Positions 7,731-15,993 of a DNA stretch of 48,729 nucleotides are shown one piece after another (positions within the stretch are counted from its first letter, which is position 1; every line of letters starts with the position of its first letter). The stretch is taken from assembly GCA_964570205.1 (NCBI GenBank), contig CAZMXI010000008.1, positions 1 through 48,729 on the forward strand, written 5' to 3'. The stretch comes from CAZMXI01 sp964570205 (lineage in GTDB: Bacteria > Planctomycetota > Phycisphaerae > Tepidisphaerales > Tepidisphaeraceae). Below the pieces are notes generated by a model. The model was not told where the DNA came from, did not search any database, and saw nothing but the letters and a program-made list of their open reading frames with translations. Position numbers and translations under genes: made by a program.

Positions 7731-9061
7731 GCGCTGGCCGGCTGGCCGGTTGCGCTTGCCTCGATCGGCAGGTGAATCGTAAACCGCGCCCCCTGGCCTT
7801 CGCGGCTTTCCACCTGGATGGAGCCCCCGAGCTTCTGAACCAGGCTGTAGCTGATGGACAACCCCAGGCCGGTGCCCTTGCCCACGGGCTTGGTGGTGAA
7901 GAACGGCTCGAAGAGCCGGCGCCGGGCGGCCGGCGGGATGCCGTGGCCGTTGTCGATGACCTCGACCTGCACGTGGCCGCCATCGTGGCCCGTGCGGATC
8001 ACGAGCCTGGGATCGGCGACGGCTTCCATCGCATCCAGCGCGTTGATGACCAGGTTGATGATGACCTGATGCAGCGACTCGGCGATGATGCGGATGCGCG
8101 GGGAATCGGGCGAGAATTGCCGTTGCAGGTCGACGCGCTTCAGGCGCGGGTCAAACCGCAACATCTCCAGGCACTTGTCCACGAGATCGTTGAGGGATAT
8201 GACCTGCCACTGCCCATCGCCGGGGTGGGCGAACTCGGTCATCCGGCGGACGATCTGGTTGATGCGGGAGATCTGCTCGCGAAGGGTGCCGACGGCATCC
8301 GGACGGGCCTTGTCCGGCCGCCGTTCCATGAGCTGGAGCAGGCCATCCATGCTCGCCAGGGGGTTGGCGACCTCATGGGCGACGCCGGCGGCCATCCTGC
8401 CGGCGGCGGCCATCTTCTCCTGCTGGATCATACCCTCCTGCTGGTCCCGCAGCTTCTGCGACATGGCGCGAATCCGCCGGTTCTGGATGATCAGCCGGCG
8501 CCGATGCTGCCGCAGGCTGCGCGTCATGCGGTTGGCCAGCCAGACGGTCGCGAGGATGGTGATGACCCACCCCAGGAGGATGCCGGCCTGCTGAGGCAGC
8601 ACGGGCCAGCGGCCGGTCAGCCAAAGCCCCTCCGCCATCATGAGCATCGCCGCCGCCGCCCCGGCATAGGCCATTTTTCGTGGCAGCAGGAGGCTGGCGA
8701 AGACCATGTGGAAGATGAAGAACCCGAGCAGCGGGCTGGAAACGCCCCCGGTCCAGAGGGAGAGCAGGGTCAGGCAGCCGAAATCCAGAAGCAGTTGCAG
8801 CCACGCCAGCAGCAGCGGGAGTGAGCGTCGGCCGGTGTGAGCCATCTCACGCCGCAGCACCGCCCACAGAATGGTGTTGTAGGCAATGATGGCGAGGCCG
8901 ACCAGCGCGATCTGCCCGGCATGGTGAAACCAGTGCAGCCAGCGATGCTCGACGGCAGCCCCGATCAGAACCGCGCCCCCCGCCAGCCATCGCAAACCGA
9001 TAAACCACTGCAACTGAAGCAGCAAAGGGCGTGGAGCTTTTTCCTGCTCGCGGAGCGTCAT
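7703..9061 (-). CDS. Membrane sensor histidine kinase
   Basis: A 452-residue kinase with about six N-terminal membrane helices (WLAGGAVLIGAAV, ALVGLAIIAYNTILWAV, LLLAWLQLLLDFGCLTLL and further segments to about residue 160) and almost no extracytoplasmic domain. A linker follows, then HisKA with the phospho-acceptor H229 in GVAHEVANPLASM, and HATPase_c with INLVINALDAM, EVIDNGHGIPP and GKGTGLGLSISYSLVQ. I chose the ATG at 9061. A TTG at 9157 directly abuts the stop of the upstream gene and would add 32 residues. The last eight residues (LDAHSTAV) come from a dispersed repeat. It is the third gene of a minus-strand operon with a HAMP/HisKA protein and a PhnD-like binding protein. No response regulator gene is adjacent. 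Confidence 0.88.
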   Translation of the reverse strand: MTLREQEKAPRPLLLQLQWFIGLRWLAGGAVLIGAAVEHRWLHWFHHAGQIALVGLAIIAYNTILWAVLRREMAHTGRRSLPLLLAWLQLLLDFGCLTLLSLWTGGVSSPLLGFFIFHMVFASLLLPRKMAYAGAAAAMLMMAEGLWLTGRWPVLPQQAGILLGWVITILATVWLANRMTRSLRQHRRRLIIQNRRIRAMSQKLRDQQEGMIQQEKMAAAGRMAAGVAHEVANPLASMDGLLQLMERRPDKARPDAVGTLREQISRINQIVRRMTEFAHPGDGQWQVISLNDLVDKCLEMLRFDPRLKRVDLQRQFSPDSPRIRIIAESLHQVIINLVINALDAMEAVADPRLVIRTGHDGGHVQVEVIDNGHGIPPAARRRLFEPFFTTKPVGKGTGLGLSISYSLVQKLGGSIQVESREGQGARFTIHLPIEASATGQPASALDAHSTAV

Positions 9062-9157
9062 ACCAATTGCGTACCAATAAGGTCCGGGATGCAGACGGAC
9101 ATGCAGGACGTCATCCTGGCGATGGCGTTTCCCGAAGCCATATGCAGTATCGTCCAA

Positions 9158-10219
9158 TTATCTGCCCGGGACAAGCTCGTGTGGATCCGGCGATTCGGGA
9201 CGCTCCTGGACCGAACGCTCCAGATCCAGCATCTTGACGCCTGAGACGTAGTCCGTCAGGACAATCCGTCGAACTCGCTTGAGTAGTTCCACCGTGCGCG
9301 TCATCCGTTCCAGGCTGTCGTGAATCTGGCGGGCGCACTTCTCCAACTGAAGGTTGCCCGGCGCCTGGCGGCTGAGGAGCTGCAACTGCAACTCGATGAT
9401 CGCCGCCGCATTATTCAGCTCGTGGTTCAGCGTCAGAGCGACCTGTCCGAGCATCTCCAGCTTCCGCCGCTCGTTGGCTTGAAGCTGGCCTGCGAGATTG
9501 TTGTAAGCCTGGGCCAGTTCGTCAAACTCATCCTTCTGGTCCAGTTCGACCCGATAATCGAACCTTTCATGGCCCAATTCGCGTGTCGCGGCGATGAGCT
9601 TATCGACGGGTCGGAGAATCATGCCTGCCATCCTCAGCAGCACGATGATCGAGACATTGAGCATGAGCAGGAAGATGACCGTCAGTCCAAGCACCAGCCA
9701 GCGAAAACGCGCGGTCAGGGTGTGTTGCTCATCCTCCGCATGGGAACGGACGCTGGCCGACAAGGCGAGAATGTCCTGCCGGAGGTCCACAGCCAGCCGC
9801 ATCGCCTCCCTGCGGTGCCGGGATGCCCAGGCGGTGTCCTGAGTGGTGCCGATGATCGCAACCTGCTCTCGGAAGACGGAAAGGCGGGCGCGAATGCGAT
9901 CCAGCACGGTGCGGTTTTCGCTCAGTTGAGTGACATACGAGCGGCCGACATTGACGGCATGCGCCTCCATGGATTCGACCAGGTCCATAAGCGCATTAAG
10001 ATGGCGCTGACGGGAAAGCTCCAGGCCGTACAACTCGATCTCGATCAGCGAAATATCGGTGACGAGCTCGTTGGATTCCTCCACGACGACAAGTGCCTCG
10101 CTGTCGATATGATGAAGGTCGCTGAGGATATGCTGCAGGACCCACACCGCTCCCACTGCTGTCGCCAGCAGCAGCAGGACCAGCGAACCGAAAACGATGA
10201 ACAGCTTTCGCCGCAGCAT
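9158..10219 (-). CDS. HAMP-HisKA signalling protein without ATPase domain
   Basis: A 353-residue membrane protein. TM1 is near residues 7-30 and a four-helix-like periplasmic region of about 150 residues follows. TM2 is near 175-200 (LVLGLTVIFLLMLNVSIIVLL). A HAMP domain comes next (ILRPVDKLIAATRELGHERFDYRVELDQKDEFDELAQAYN, in part), then a dimerisation helix with H266 in LNHELNNAAAI, which has the sequence of a HisKA phospho-acceptor site. The protein then ends with LTDYVSGVKMLDLERS and a short tail. No N, G1 or G2 boxes of an ATPase follow in any frame before the next gene, so it is not a frameshifted kinase. It sits between the PhnD-like gene (28 bp) and the kinase gene, and it may pass signals between them. 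Confidence 0.8.
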   Translation of the reverse strand: MLRRKLFIVFGSLVLLLLATAVGAVWVLQHILSDLHHIDSEALVVVEESNELVTDISLIEIELYGLELSRQRHLNALMDLVESMEAHAVNVGRSYVTQLSENRTVLDRIRARLSVFREQVAIIGTTQDTAWASRHRREAMRLAVDLRQDILALSASVRSHAEDEQHTLTARFRWLVLGLTVIFLLMLNVSIIVLLRMAGMILRPVDKLIAATRELGHERFDYRVELDQKDEFDELAQAYNNLAGQLQANERRKLEMLGQVALTLNHELNNAAAIIELQLQLLSRQAPGNLQLEKCARQIHDSLERMTRTVELLKRVRRIVLTDYVSGVKMLDLERSVQERPESPDPHELVPGR

Positions 10220-10247
10220 GAGCGTTCGTCCTGCAGTTAAACGGGCC

Positions 10248-11201
10248 TTACCGTCGTTGAGGCGCTGCGCCGGTCACACCCACGAGGTTCCACGTCCAGT
10301 CCGCAGTGCGGATCAAGTCGTAAATGGGGTCGAATTCGCTCGCCGCGCATCTGATAAAACGAACCGTGCCAAGTTCTTTCAGCGCCGGCTGCGCGGCGGG
10401 ATCCTCGTGCATTTCCAGGAGGATTTTCGTCAACGCCGGACCGGTCTTCTCGGCGACGTCAGCTCTGGCTACCAGCGCCAGGTTAGGGACCGCCGGGCCC
10501 GTCGCCAGACAACGGACTCTATTCCCTGGATGCGACTGAAGATACGCATCAAGGCGAAGATCCTTGGCCGCCCCTGCGTCCACTTGGCCCTGTACGACCG
10601 CCGACACGACCTGGTCGTGGGTACCCAGCCAGACAATCTGAGGCTGGTTTGGCCCGGAATCCATCCAGTGGCGACGGTTGAACTCGGCCAGCGGAAAAAG
10701 GCTGCCTGCGGTTGTGCTCTTCAACATCGCGATGGACTTGCCGCGCAGATCGTCCACAGAATGGATGGGCGACTCGTCGCGAACGAAAATAACGCCCCGA
10801 TAGGTACTTACGGCTCCGGGGAACTCCGGCCGGGCCAACGGACGGGCATCAAGGCAGTCGATCGCGATCAAGGCTACGAGCGATCCGAGAAACGCCGCGT
10901 CGAGACTGCGATCCTTGAAGTCGTCAAGAACCGCCTCATAACTGCTCAGCATGACGATTTCGACCGGGCGGCCGAGCTTGCCGGAGAGGCACGCGGCCCA
11001 GGCTCGATACCGATCACGCATGGCGAAGATGTTGTGCTCGGGAACAAGGCCGATCCGCAATGGTTCGCCCCGCATGCCCGCCGGCTCCGCCGGAGGAGTG
11101 CCGGATGCCTCGTGAGTGGACTGGCTGGACCAGATGGCGAGCCCCAGGACACTCGCGATGGTCACGATCATCAGAATGATCCAAGAAACGCGCAACGCCA
11201 T
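10248..11201 (-). CDS. PhnD-like periplasmic substrate-binding protein
   Basis: A 317-residue protein with an uncleaved-looking N-terminal helix (WIILMIVTIASVLGLAIW) and a periplasmic two-lobed binding domain of the phosphate/phosphite/phosphonate-binding (PhnD) type. Supporting blocks are LRIGLVPEHNIFAMRDRYRAWAA, LDAAFLGSLVALIAI, YRGVIFVRDESPIHSVDDLRGKSIAM and GQVDAGAAKDLRLDAYL. No lipobox cysteine is present. There is no permease or ATPase gene nearby. The next two genes encode signalling proteins, so I infer a sensory role, as in the TorT/TorS arrangement, rather than transport. It is divergent from the YgbA-like gene across 100 bp. The ligand is not known. Confidence 0.85.
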   Translation of the reverse strand: MALRVSWIILMIVTIASVLGLAIWSSQSTHEASGTPPAEPAGMRGEPLRIGLVPEHNIFAMRDRYRAWAACLSGKLGRPVEIVMLSSYEAVLDDFKDRSLDAAFLGSLVALIAIDCLDARPLARPEFPGAVSTYRGVIFVRDESPIHSVDDLRGKSIAMLKSTTAGSLFPLAEFNRRHWMDSGPNQPQIVWLGTHDQVVSAVVQGQVDAGAAKDLRLDAYLQSHPGNRVRCLATGPAVPNLALVARADVAEKTGPALTKILLEMHEDPAAQPALKELGTVRFIRCAASEFDPIYDLIRTADWTWNLVGVTGAAPQRR

Positions 11202-11280
11202 CCCTTCGTCCGATCCATGAACTCATCTACAAACCGCGGGCCACACGACTTACGGTTGATCCTGGCATAGAATCAGCACT

Positions 11281-11290
11281 AGATTAATCT
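11281..11290. promoter_or_regulatory. AGATTAATCT palindrome upstream of the YgbA-like gene
   Basis: A perfect 10-bp palindrome ends 11 bp before the ATG of the YgbA-like gene, inside the 100-bp divergent spacer. Its AGAT...ATCT arms recall the ends of NsrR-type sites, but it is much shorter than those and no FNR-type TTGAT-N4-ATCAA site is present. It is listed as a candidate operator only. Confidence 0.3.
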
Positions 11291-11301
11291 CGGATGCAGC
11301 C

Positions 11302-11658
11302 ATGAGCATCGATAGACAACTCGCCCGCGACCTCAAGACACTGGCGCTATTCATCCGGCTTTACTGCGACCAGAAACACGCGGACGCCACAAAGAGCAAG
11401 ATCGAACTAAAGTCGCATGACCTTGAGGCAATTGCGGGGCATAGCATTGAGCTGTGCCCTGAATGCGCGAAACTCCTGATGCACTCATTTGTTAAGCGCA
11501 CCCAATGCCCAATGGACCCCAAGCCAGCCTGTAAGCACTGCCCAAGACACTGTTATCATCCTGATTACCGCGCGAGAATCCGTGAGGTTATGAAGTACTC
11601 TGGAATGAAGATGGTACTGGGCGGACGTCTGGACTACCTGTTTCATTTGCTCTTTTGA
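11302..11658 (+). CDS. YgbA_NO family (nitrous oxide-stimulated promoter) protein
   Basis: A 118-residue, cysteine-rich cytoplasmic protein of the YgbA/nitrous oxide-stimulated promoter family. The cysteines lie in ELCPECAKLLMHS, in QCPMDPKPACKHCPRHCYHPDYR and nowhere else, which suggests a metal or iron-sulfur site. The block CYHPDYRARIREVMKYSGMKM..GGRLDYLFHL matches the family's C-terminal signature. Homologues in enteric bacteria are induced by nitric oxide, but their biochemical role is not firmly known. The gene lies 83 bp before the AhbD-like gene on the same strand, which suggests cotranscription. There is no strong Shine-Dalgarno sequence before the ATG. Confidence 0.85.
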   Translation: MSIDRQLARDLKTLALFIRLYCDQKHADATKSKIELKSHDLEAIAGHSIELCPECAKLLMHSFVKRTQCPMDPKPACKHCPRHCYHPDYRARIREVMKYSGMKMVLGGRLDYLFHLLF

Positions 11659-11741
11659 TTCTAATTTGGTACGGATTTCTCGGTTATGGGAAGCTCATCC
11701 TTGCGGATGGGATTCGAAACGGAGTCCGGCAGGAGACATCA

Positions 11742-12935
11742 ATGACCTCAGACCTGGCCTCATCTCACTCAGACAAAGCTCTGGCCGGTGAGCCCGTGGC
11801 ACCGCCGCTTCGGTTGCTGTTCTGGGAGACCACCGCTGGATGCAACCTGGCGTGCGTTCACTGTCGCCGCCTGGATGTATCGCGGGAGTTGTGCAGGGAC
11901 GACCTGAGCACCGACCAGGCATTGTCGCTGATCCGCTCGCTGCCTGAGACAGGGAAGCCCATCCTGGTCTTTTCCGGCGGCGAGCCGTTGATGCGGCCGG
12001 ATGTTTTCGATCTGGCTGCGGAAGCGGCGCGGCTCGGGCTGCCGACCGCGCTGGCGACGAACGGCACGATCATGGACGAACACGTGGCACAGAAAGTTCA
12101 TGATGTGGGCTTTCGCCGTGTGTCCATCAGCTTCGACGGTCCCGACCCGCAGACGCACGATCGCTTTCGTGGCATCGATGGGGCATTCGCGTCTTCAGTG
12201 CGTGGGTTCACGCTGCTGCGGGAGCGCGGGCTGTCGATGCAGATCAACACGACCATCGCCAAGCACAACTACCAGAAACTCGATCAGATGTACGAACTGG
12301 CGCTGAGCCTGGGCGCTGATGCGCTGCACATCTTCATGCTGGTGCCAGTCGGGTGCGGCATGTCCCTCAGCCAGGACATCATGCTCGACGAGGCGGAATA
12401 CGAGAAAGCGCTGAACTGGATCTATGACCGGAGCCTGGAGGGCAGGCTGCATCTCAAGGCAACGTGCGCCCCCCACTACTTCCGGGTAATGCGGCAGCGA
12501 GCCAAGGCCGAAGGGCGGCAGATGCCCGCCACAGCGCATCCGCACCGCGGCATGGCGCCGCAGGGGCATCCGGGCGGGCACGGCGGCGGCCATCCGGGCG
12601 GTGCGGACATGACGGCGATGACCAAGGGATGCCTGGCGGGCCAGGCCGTCTGCTTCGTGTCGCACCAGGGCGACGTGTTTCCATGCGGCTACCTGCCCCT
12701 CAGCTCGGGCAACGTCAAGGAAGTCGCATTCCCGAAGATCTGGCGGGAGAGCCAGATCTTTGCCAAGCTGCGGGATGATTCCAACCTCGAAGGCAAGTGT
12801 GGTTTGTGTGAATACAAGAAGGTTTGCATGGGTTGCCGGGCGCGCGCCTATGGCATGACCGGCGACTTCCTGGCCGAGGAGCCTAACTGCGGGTACACGC
12901 CCATTCGCATGCAGCGGCACGCGTCGCAGCCATGA
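11742..12935 (+). CDS. ahbD: AhbD-type radical SAM heme b synthase
   Basis: A 397-residue radical SAM enzyme. The N-terminal cluster motif is C34-x3-C38-x2-C41 (GCNLACVHC) and is followed by FSGGEPL. The C-terminal SPASM-like region has CLAGQAVCFVSHQGDVFPCGYLPLS and CGLCEYKKVCMGCRARAYGMTGDFLAEEP. The pairing of ATCAPHYFR with these blocks matches AhbD, which oxidatively decarboxylates Fe-coproporphyrin III to heme b in the siroheme-dependent pathway. NirJ and AhbC are the nearest alternatives. A loop at about residues 266-288 is rich in His and Gly (HPHRGM, GHPGGHGGGHPGG). The ATG at 11742 has AGGAG 6 bp upstream; the longer frame from 11655 lacks such support. No other heme-pathway gene is in the window. 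Confidence 0.82.
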   Translation: MTSDLASSHSDKALAGEPVAPPLRLLFWETTAGCNLACVHCRRLDVSRELCRDDLSTDQALSLIRSLPETGKPILVFSGGEPLMRPDVFDLAAEAARLGLPTALATNGTIMDEHVAQKVHDVGFRRVSISFDGPDPQTHDRFRGIDGAFASSVRGFTLLRERGLSMQINTTIAKHNYQKLDQMYELALSLGADALHIFMLVPVGCGMSLSQDIMLDEAEYEKALNWIYDRSLEGRLHLKATCAPHYFRVMRQRAKAEGRQMPATAHPHRGMAPQGHPGGHGGGHPGGADMTAMTKGCLAGQAVCFVSHQGDVFPCGYLPLSSGNVKEVAFPKIWRESQIFAKLRDDSNLEGKCGLCEYKKVCMGCRARAYGMTGDFLAEEPNCGYTPIRMQRHASQP

Positions 12936-12956
12936 GCGTAACCCTTGGACGGACGT

Positions 12957-12978
12957 CCGGACGGTCGTGTTCGTCCGG
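12957..12978 (+). terminator. Weak hairpin downstream of ahbD
   Basis: CCGGACG and CGTCCGG form a perfect 7-bp stem around an 8-nt loop, 21 bp after the ahbD stop. No T tract follows, so it is at best an imperfect terminator or an RNA-stabilising stem. The remaining 150 bp up to the SYLF lipoprotein gene show no gene. Confidence 0.35.
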
Positions 12979-13132
12979 GCGTTGTCTGTGCGCCAGGATC
13001 TGGCCCTTTGAATGAACGGTTTGGCACCCGGTTTGAGTCGGTCTTTTGCAGCGTATTGGGGCGCAGTCCCGGCCGAAGCCGGGCGCGCGTCAGGAGCTTG
13101 AACACGGGCACAGCCTTATTGCGAGGTTTTGC

Positions 13133-13690
13133 ATGACCAGGAGGCTTGCCACGCTTCTTGCGGTGGCCGCAGCGATGGCGATGATCACCGGTTGCAAATC
13201 GACGCCGGAGACGCCCGAGGAGAAGCAGGTTCTGCACGACCAGGCACAGGCGATGCTGGCCGAGATGAAACGGAAAGACCCGACCCTGGGTCCGCTGCTC
13301 GACAGCAGTTATGGTTACGCGATCTTTCCCGAGGTCGGCGAGGGCGCGTTCATCCTGGGCGGCTCCTATGGCCACGGCGAGGTTTACGAGACGGGCAGGT
13401 TCATAGGGCATGCCGACATCTCGGGCGCATCGGTGGGCCTGCAAGCCGGCGGCGCCCAGTTCGCCGAACTGCTGATCTTCCAGAACAACCAGGCGATGCA
13501 GCAGTTCAAGAAGGGAGGCTTCTCATTTGAAGCCGGCGCTTCGGCCGTAGCGCTCAAAGCTGGCGCCTCGGCCGAGACCAACTTCCGCAACGGCGTCGCC
13601 GCGCTGACGCTGCCGAAGGGCGGGCTGATGGCGTCCGCCGCGATCGGAGGTCAGCGGTTCACGTTTACCCCAATCGGTCAGGAGCAGTGA
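13133..13690 (+). CDS. SYLF (Ysc84-like) domain lipoprotein
   Basis: A 185-residue predicted lipoprotein. The signal sequence RRLATLLAVAAAMAMITGC ends in the lipobox ITGC, so the lipidated cysteine is about residue 21. The mature part has the SYLF/Ysc84 pattern: YGYAIFPEVGEGAFILGGSYGHGEVYE, SVGLQAGGAQFAELLIFQNNQAMQQF and a glycine/alanine-rich end. Eukaryotic SYLF proteins bind lipids, while the role of the bacterial ones in the envelope is unclear. I chose the ATG at 13133 because it starts the signal peptide; the frame opens earlier at 13046 but those residues look non-coding. It is convergent with the GH51 gene. Confidence 0.86.
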   Translation: MTRRLATLLAVAAAMAMITGCKSTPETPEEKQVLHDQAQAMLAEMKRKDPTLGPLLDSSYGYAIFPEVGEGAFILGGSYGHGEVYETGRFIGHADISGASVGLQAGGAQFAELLIFQNNQAMQQFKKGGFSFEAGASAVALKAGASAETNFRNGVAALTLPKGGLMASAAIGGQRFTFTPIGQEQ

Positions 13691-13766
13691 CTGCCAGCAA
13701 GCCACCGCACACCGCATGCGTCGGATGACCGGGGCTCATCCACCAGCGTGGGGCCCCGCTGTCACG

Positions 13767-15926
13767 CTACGGAGCCGGCGGAACGCGAAGCTGCATGATG
13801 GTGAACGGAGAGATTTCCACCGCCAGCGCACTACCCTTGATCTGGCTGGTGGCCGGGGCGACCCTCCGGGGTTGTTCCAAAGTGTTGGCCGCCCAGGGCA
13901 CATCGGCCGTCAGCTCCCAGACATTCACCGGCGCAGCAGACTTGAAGCCGTTCAGCTCGATCTTCAACCTGACCGGCCCTTCGGTTCCCCTGTGCACCAG
14001 CGAGATCAACAACGAGCCATCCATCGCGATCGCCGCCAGAGCGGCGACCCGGCCGTAGGTGATTGCCGGCCCGGCACCGCGGATGTCGGGCAACACCACT
14101 GGGTTCCTTTCTTCCGGGCACTGGAGTTGAACCGACACGGGCGTCGCCCCGGCGAAGGCGGCGAAGGCCGCCTGGGCGTAGTGGCATGGATTGGCGTAGA
14201 CTCGCTCGCGATCCTTGCGCAGGCCGCCGCCATGGTTGACGGTGGCGGACTGGGTGACCATCTCGACGAAGGGGGCCAAACGAATCGCGGTGTGATATAT
14301 CAGGATGTCGTAGAGTGCCTCGGCCTGCGTACCGGGATTCACCAGATTGCGGCGGGTCAGGCGCACCGGCTCCGATCGATTCTGGGCCTCGGCGATGTGG
14401 GCGAACAGTTGGAGTTCAGTGACGGCCAGTTTCGGGTCCTTAATGCCGGCCGCCAGCATGTCCTTGCGCAGCTCGGCCCACTTGCGCTCGAGGATCAATG
14501 GCACGGCCATGAAGTCGCGGTGGACATCCAGCGGATCGACGGACGGCGAAACATTGCCGCCGATCAGCGGGTGATCGGTCGTGCAACGGACCATCTCGCC
14601 GGCTTCGCGGAAGAGAGCCAGGTTCCAGTCGCGGCCCCAGAGGACCGGAGCGCCGCAGGCATAGAGCTTGATCGTCGGATCGGCCTTGAGCATGGCCGGG
14701 ACAAATCGGCGATAGCGGTCGGCGTTGCCTCGGGGGGTCGTCCAATAGACCTGCCATCGGCCCCACAGTTCATTGCCGACTTCCCAGTGGCGCACGTTGA
14801 AAGGCTCCGGGTGGCCATTGGCGGCGCGCCGGGCCCCCATGGGCGTATCCTTCGATCCATTGCAGTATTCGATCCACCGGGCGGCCTCCTCCGGGGTGCC
14901 GTCGCCGCCATTGACGCAGATCATCGGCTCGCACCCAACTGAGCGGCAGAACGCGATGAACTCATCTGTGCCGAAAAGGTTGGGCTCGACGGAGCCCCAC
15001 GCCTCATTGCGGCGGGTGGGGCGCTGTTCGATCGGGCCGACGCCATCCTCCCAGTGGTAGCCGCTGACGAAATTGCCCCCCGGCCAGCGCAGGATCGGCA
15101 ACTTCGATTCCTTTAACTGGGCAATCACGTCCGGATCGGACCGATGGATATGGTCGGCCGGCCAGAGCATGAAGCGATCGATGACCAACATGCCCCCGGC
15201 CGGAGCGGTGATGGCCAGGCGATGCAGGGCATCCGCCGTGGCGGTGGCCGGAAGGTCCAACGTGCCGTGGATGACGCGCCATGCCGGCCCGATACCGTCG
15301 GCAGCGGATGCAACGCCGTCGGCCAGCGACACGCTCAGCGATGTGAGGTCCGGCGACCGCACGACCATTTGATATTCGTACTTGCGTACGCGATGCAGGG
15401 GCAGGTACATCCATTGGGCGATGCCCTGCCCGGCTTTCTTCACCTCGATGCGCTGGGCGCGGCCGCCATGGGGGCCGGTATCGGGGCTGACGCGCACTTC
15501 GCCACGATTGCCGATTCGCACCCACCAGTGAGCCAGGCCGTCCGCGCGAGCCTCGATCATCTTCTGAATCTCGGCCTGGGGCCAGTTCAGGCGCGCGCCA
15601 TTGCGGCGGATTTCGGCGAGGATTCTGTCCTCATCGCTGAGAATTCTCGGCCGGCCATCGGGATCCTGTCCGCTGGTCCAGAACGGGAACTCGGCGAAAG
15701 TGCAATTCCGCACAACCTGGGCACACATGCCGTTATAGATATTGCTGCCCAGGTGCTCGGCGAACTTGCCGGTGATGTACGTTGGAATCGGGTGGGGCGA
15801 CTGTTCGCCAACCATGATCCGCAGGGTCGCCGAAGCGGTCGGCGTGTCGGCCGCCAAGCCCTCAATGCCCGGCAACGCAATCGCACCGATCACCGCACCC
15901 ATCATCTCGCGCCGCGAAAGTTTCAT
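13767..15926 (-). CDS. GH51-type alpha-L-arabinofuranosidase, Tat-exported
   Basis: A 719-residue secreted glycosidase. The N-terminus (LSRREMMGAVIGAIALPGIEGLAA) has twin arginines and a signal-peptide core, which points to Tat export. The GH51-like blocks are LPILRWPGGNFVSGYHWEDGVGP, VNGGDGTPEEAARWIEYCNG and RHWEVGNELWG, which holds the general acid/base E386. E504 in LAVTELQLFAH fits the nucleophile position. The C-terminal beta-sandwich includes LISLVHRGTEGPVRLKIELNGF. It probably removes arabinose side chains from plant or algal polysaccharide. It lies 67 bp downstream of the HEAT-repeat gene on the same strand and ends in TAG. Confidence 0.88.
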   Translation of the reverse strand: MKLSRREMMGAVIGAIALPGIEGLAADTPTASATLRIMVGEQSPHPIPTYITGKFAEHLGSNIYNGMCAQVVRNCTFAEFPFWTSGQDPDGRPRILSDEDRILAEIRRNGARLNWPQAEIQKMIEARADGLAHWWVRIGNRGEVRVSPDTGPHGGRAQRIEVKKAGQGIAQWMYLPLHRVRKYEYQMVVRSPDLTSLSVSLADGVASAADGIGPAWRVIHGTLDLPATATADALHRLAITAPAGGMLVIDRFMLWPADHIHRSDPDVIAQLKESKLPILRWPGGNFVSGYHWEDGVGPIEQRPTRRNEAWGSVEPNLFGTDEFIAFCRSVGCEPMICVNGGDGTPEEAARWIEYCNGSKDTPMGARRAANGHPEPFNVRHWEVGNELWGRWQVYWTTPRGNADRYRRFVPAMLKADPTIKLYACGAPVLWGRDWNLALFREAGEMVRCTTDHPLIGGNVSPSVDPLDVHRDFMAVPLILERKWAELRKDMLAAGIKDPKLAVTELQLFAHIAEAQNRSEPVRLTRRNLVNPGTQAEALYDILIYHTAIRLAPFVEMVTQSATVNHGGGLRKDRERVYANPCHYAQAAFAAFAGATPVSVQLQCPEERNPVVLPDIRGAGPAITYGRVAALAAIAMDGSLLISLVHRGTEGPVRLKIELNGFKSAAPVNVWELTADVPWAANTLEQPRRVAPATSQIKGSALAVEISPFTIMQLRVPPAP

Positions 15927-15993
15927 GCCCGCTCCCGGCTTAGTTCGACTGGTTTCCCATCACCCTGACAAGTTCGCGACTGAGCGGCATCTG

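Noticed and set aside
9061..9160. The idea that the HAMP-HisKA gene and the kinase gene are one gene split by a frameshift
   Set aside because: The kinase gene begins with its own membrane helices and a full HisKA-ATPase unit, so joining them would not restore a normal kinase.
13730..13758. Hairpin CGGGGC...GCCCCG between the SYLF and GH51 genes
   Set aside because: Only 6 bp of stem with a 17-nt loop and no T tract; too weak to call a terminator.
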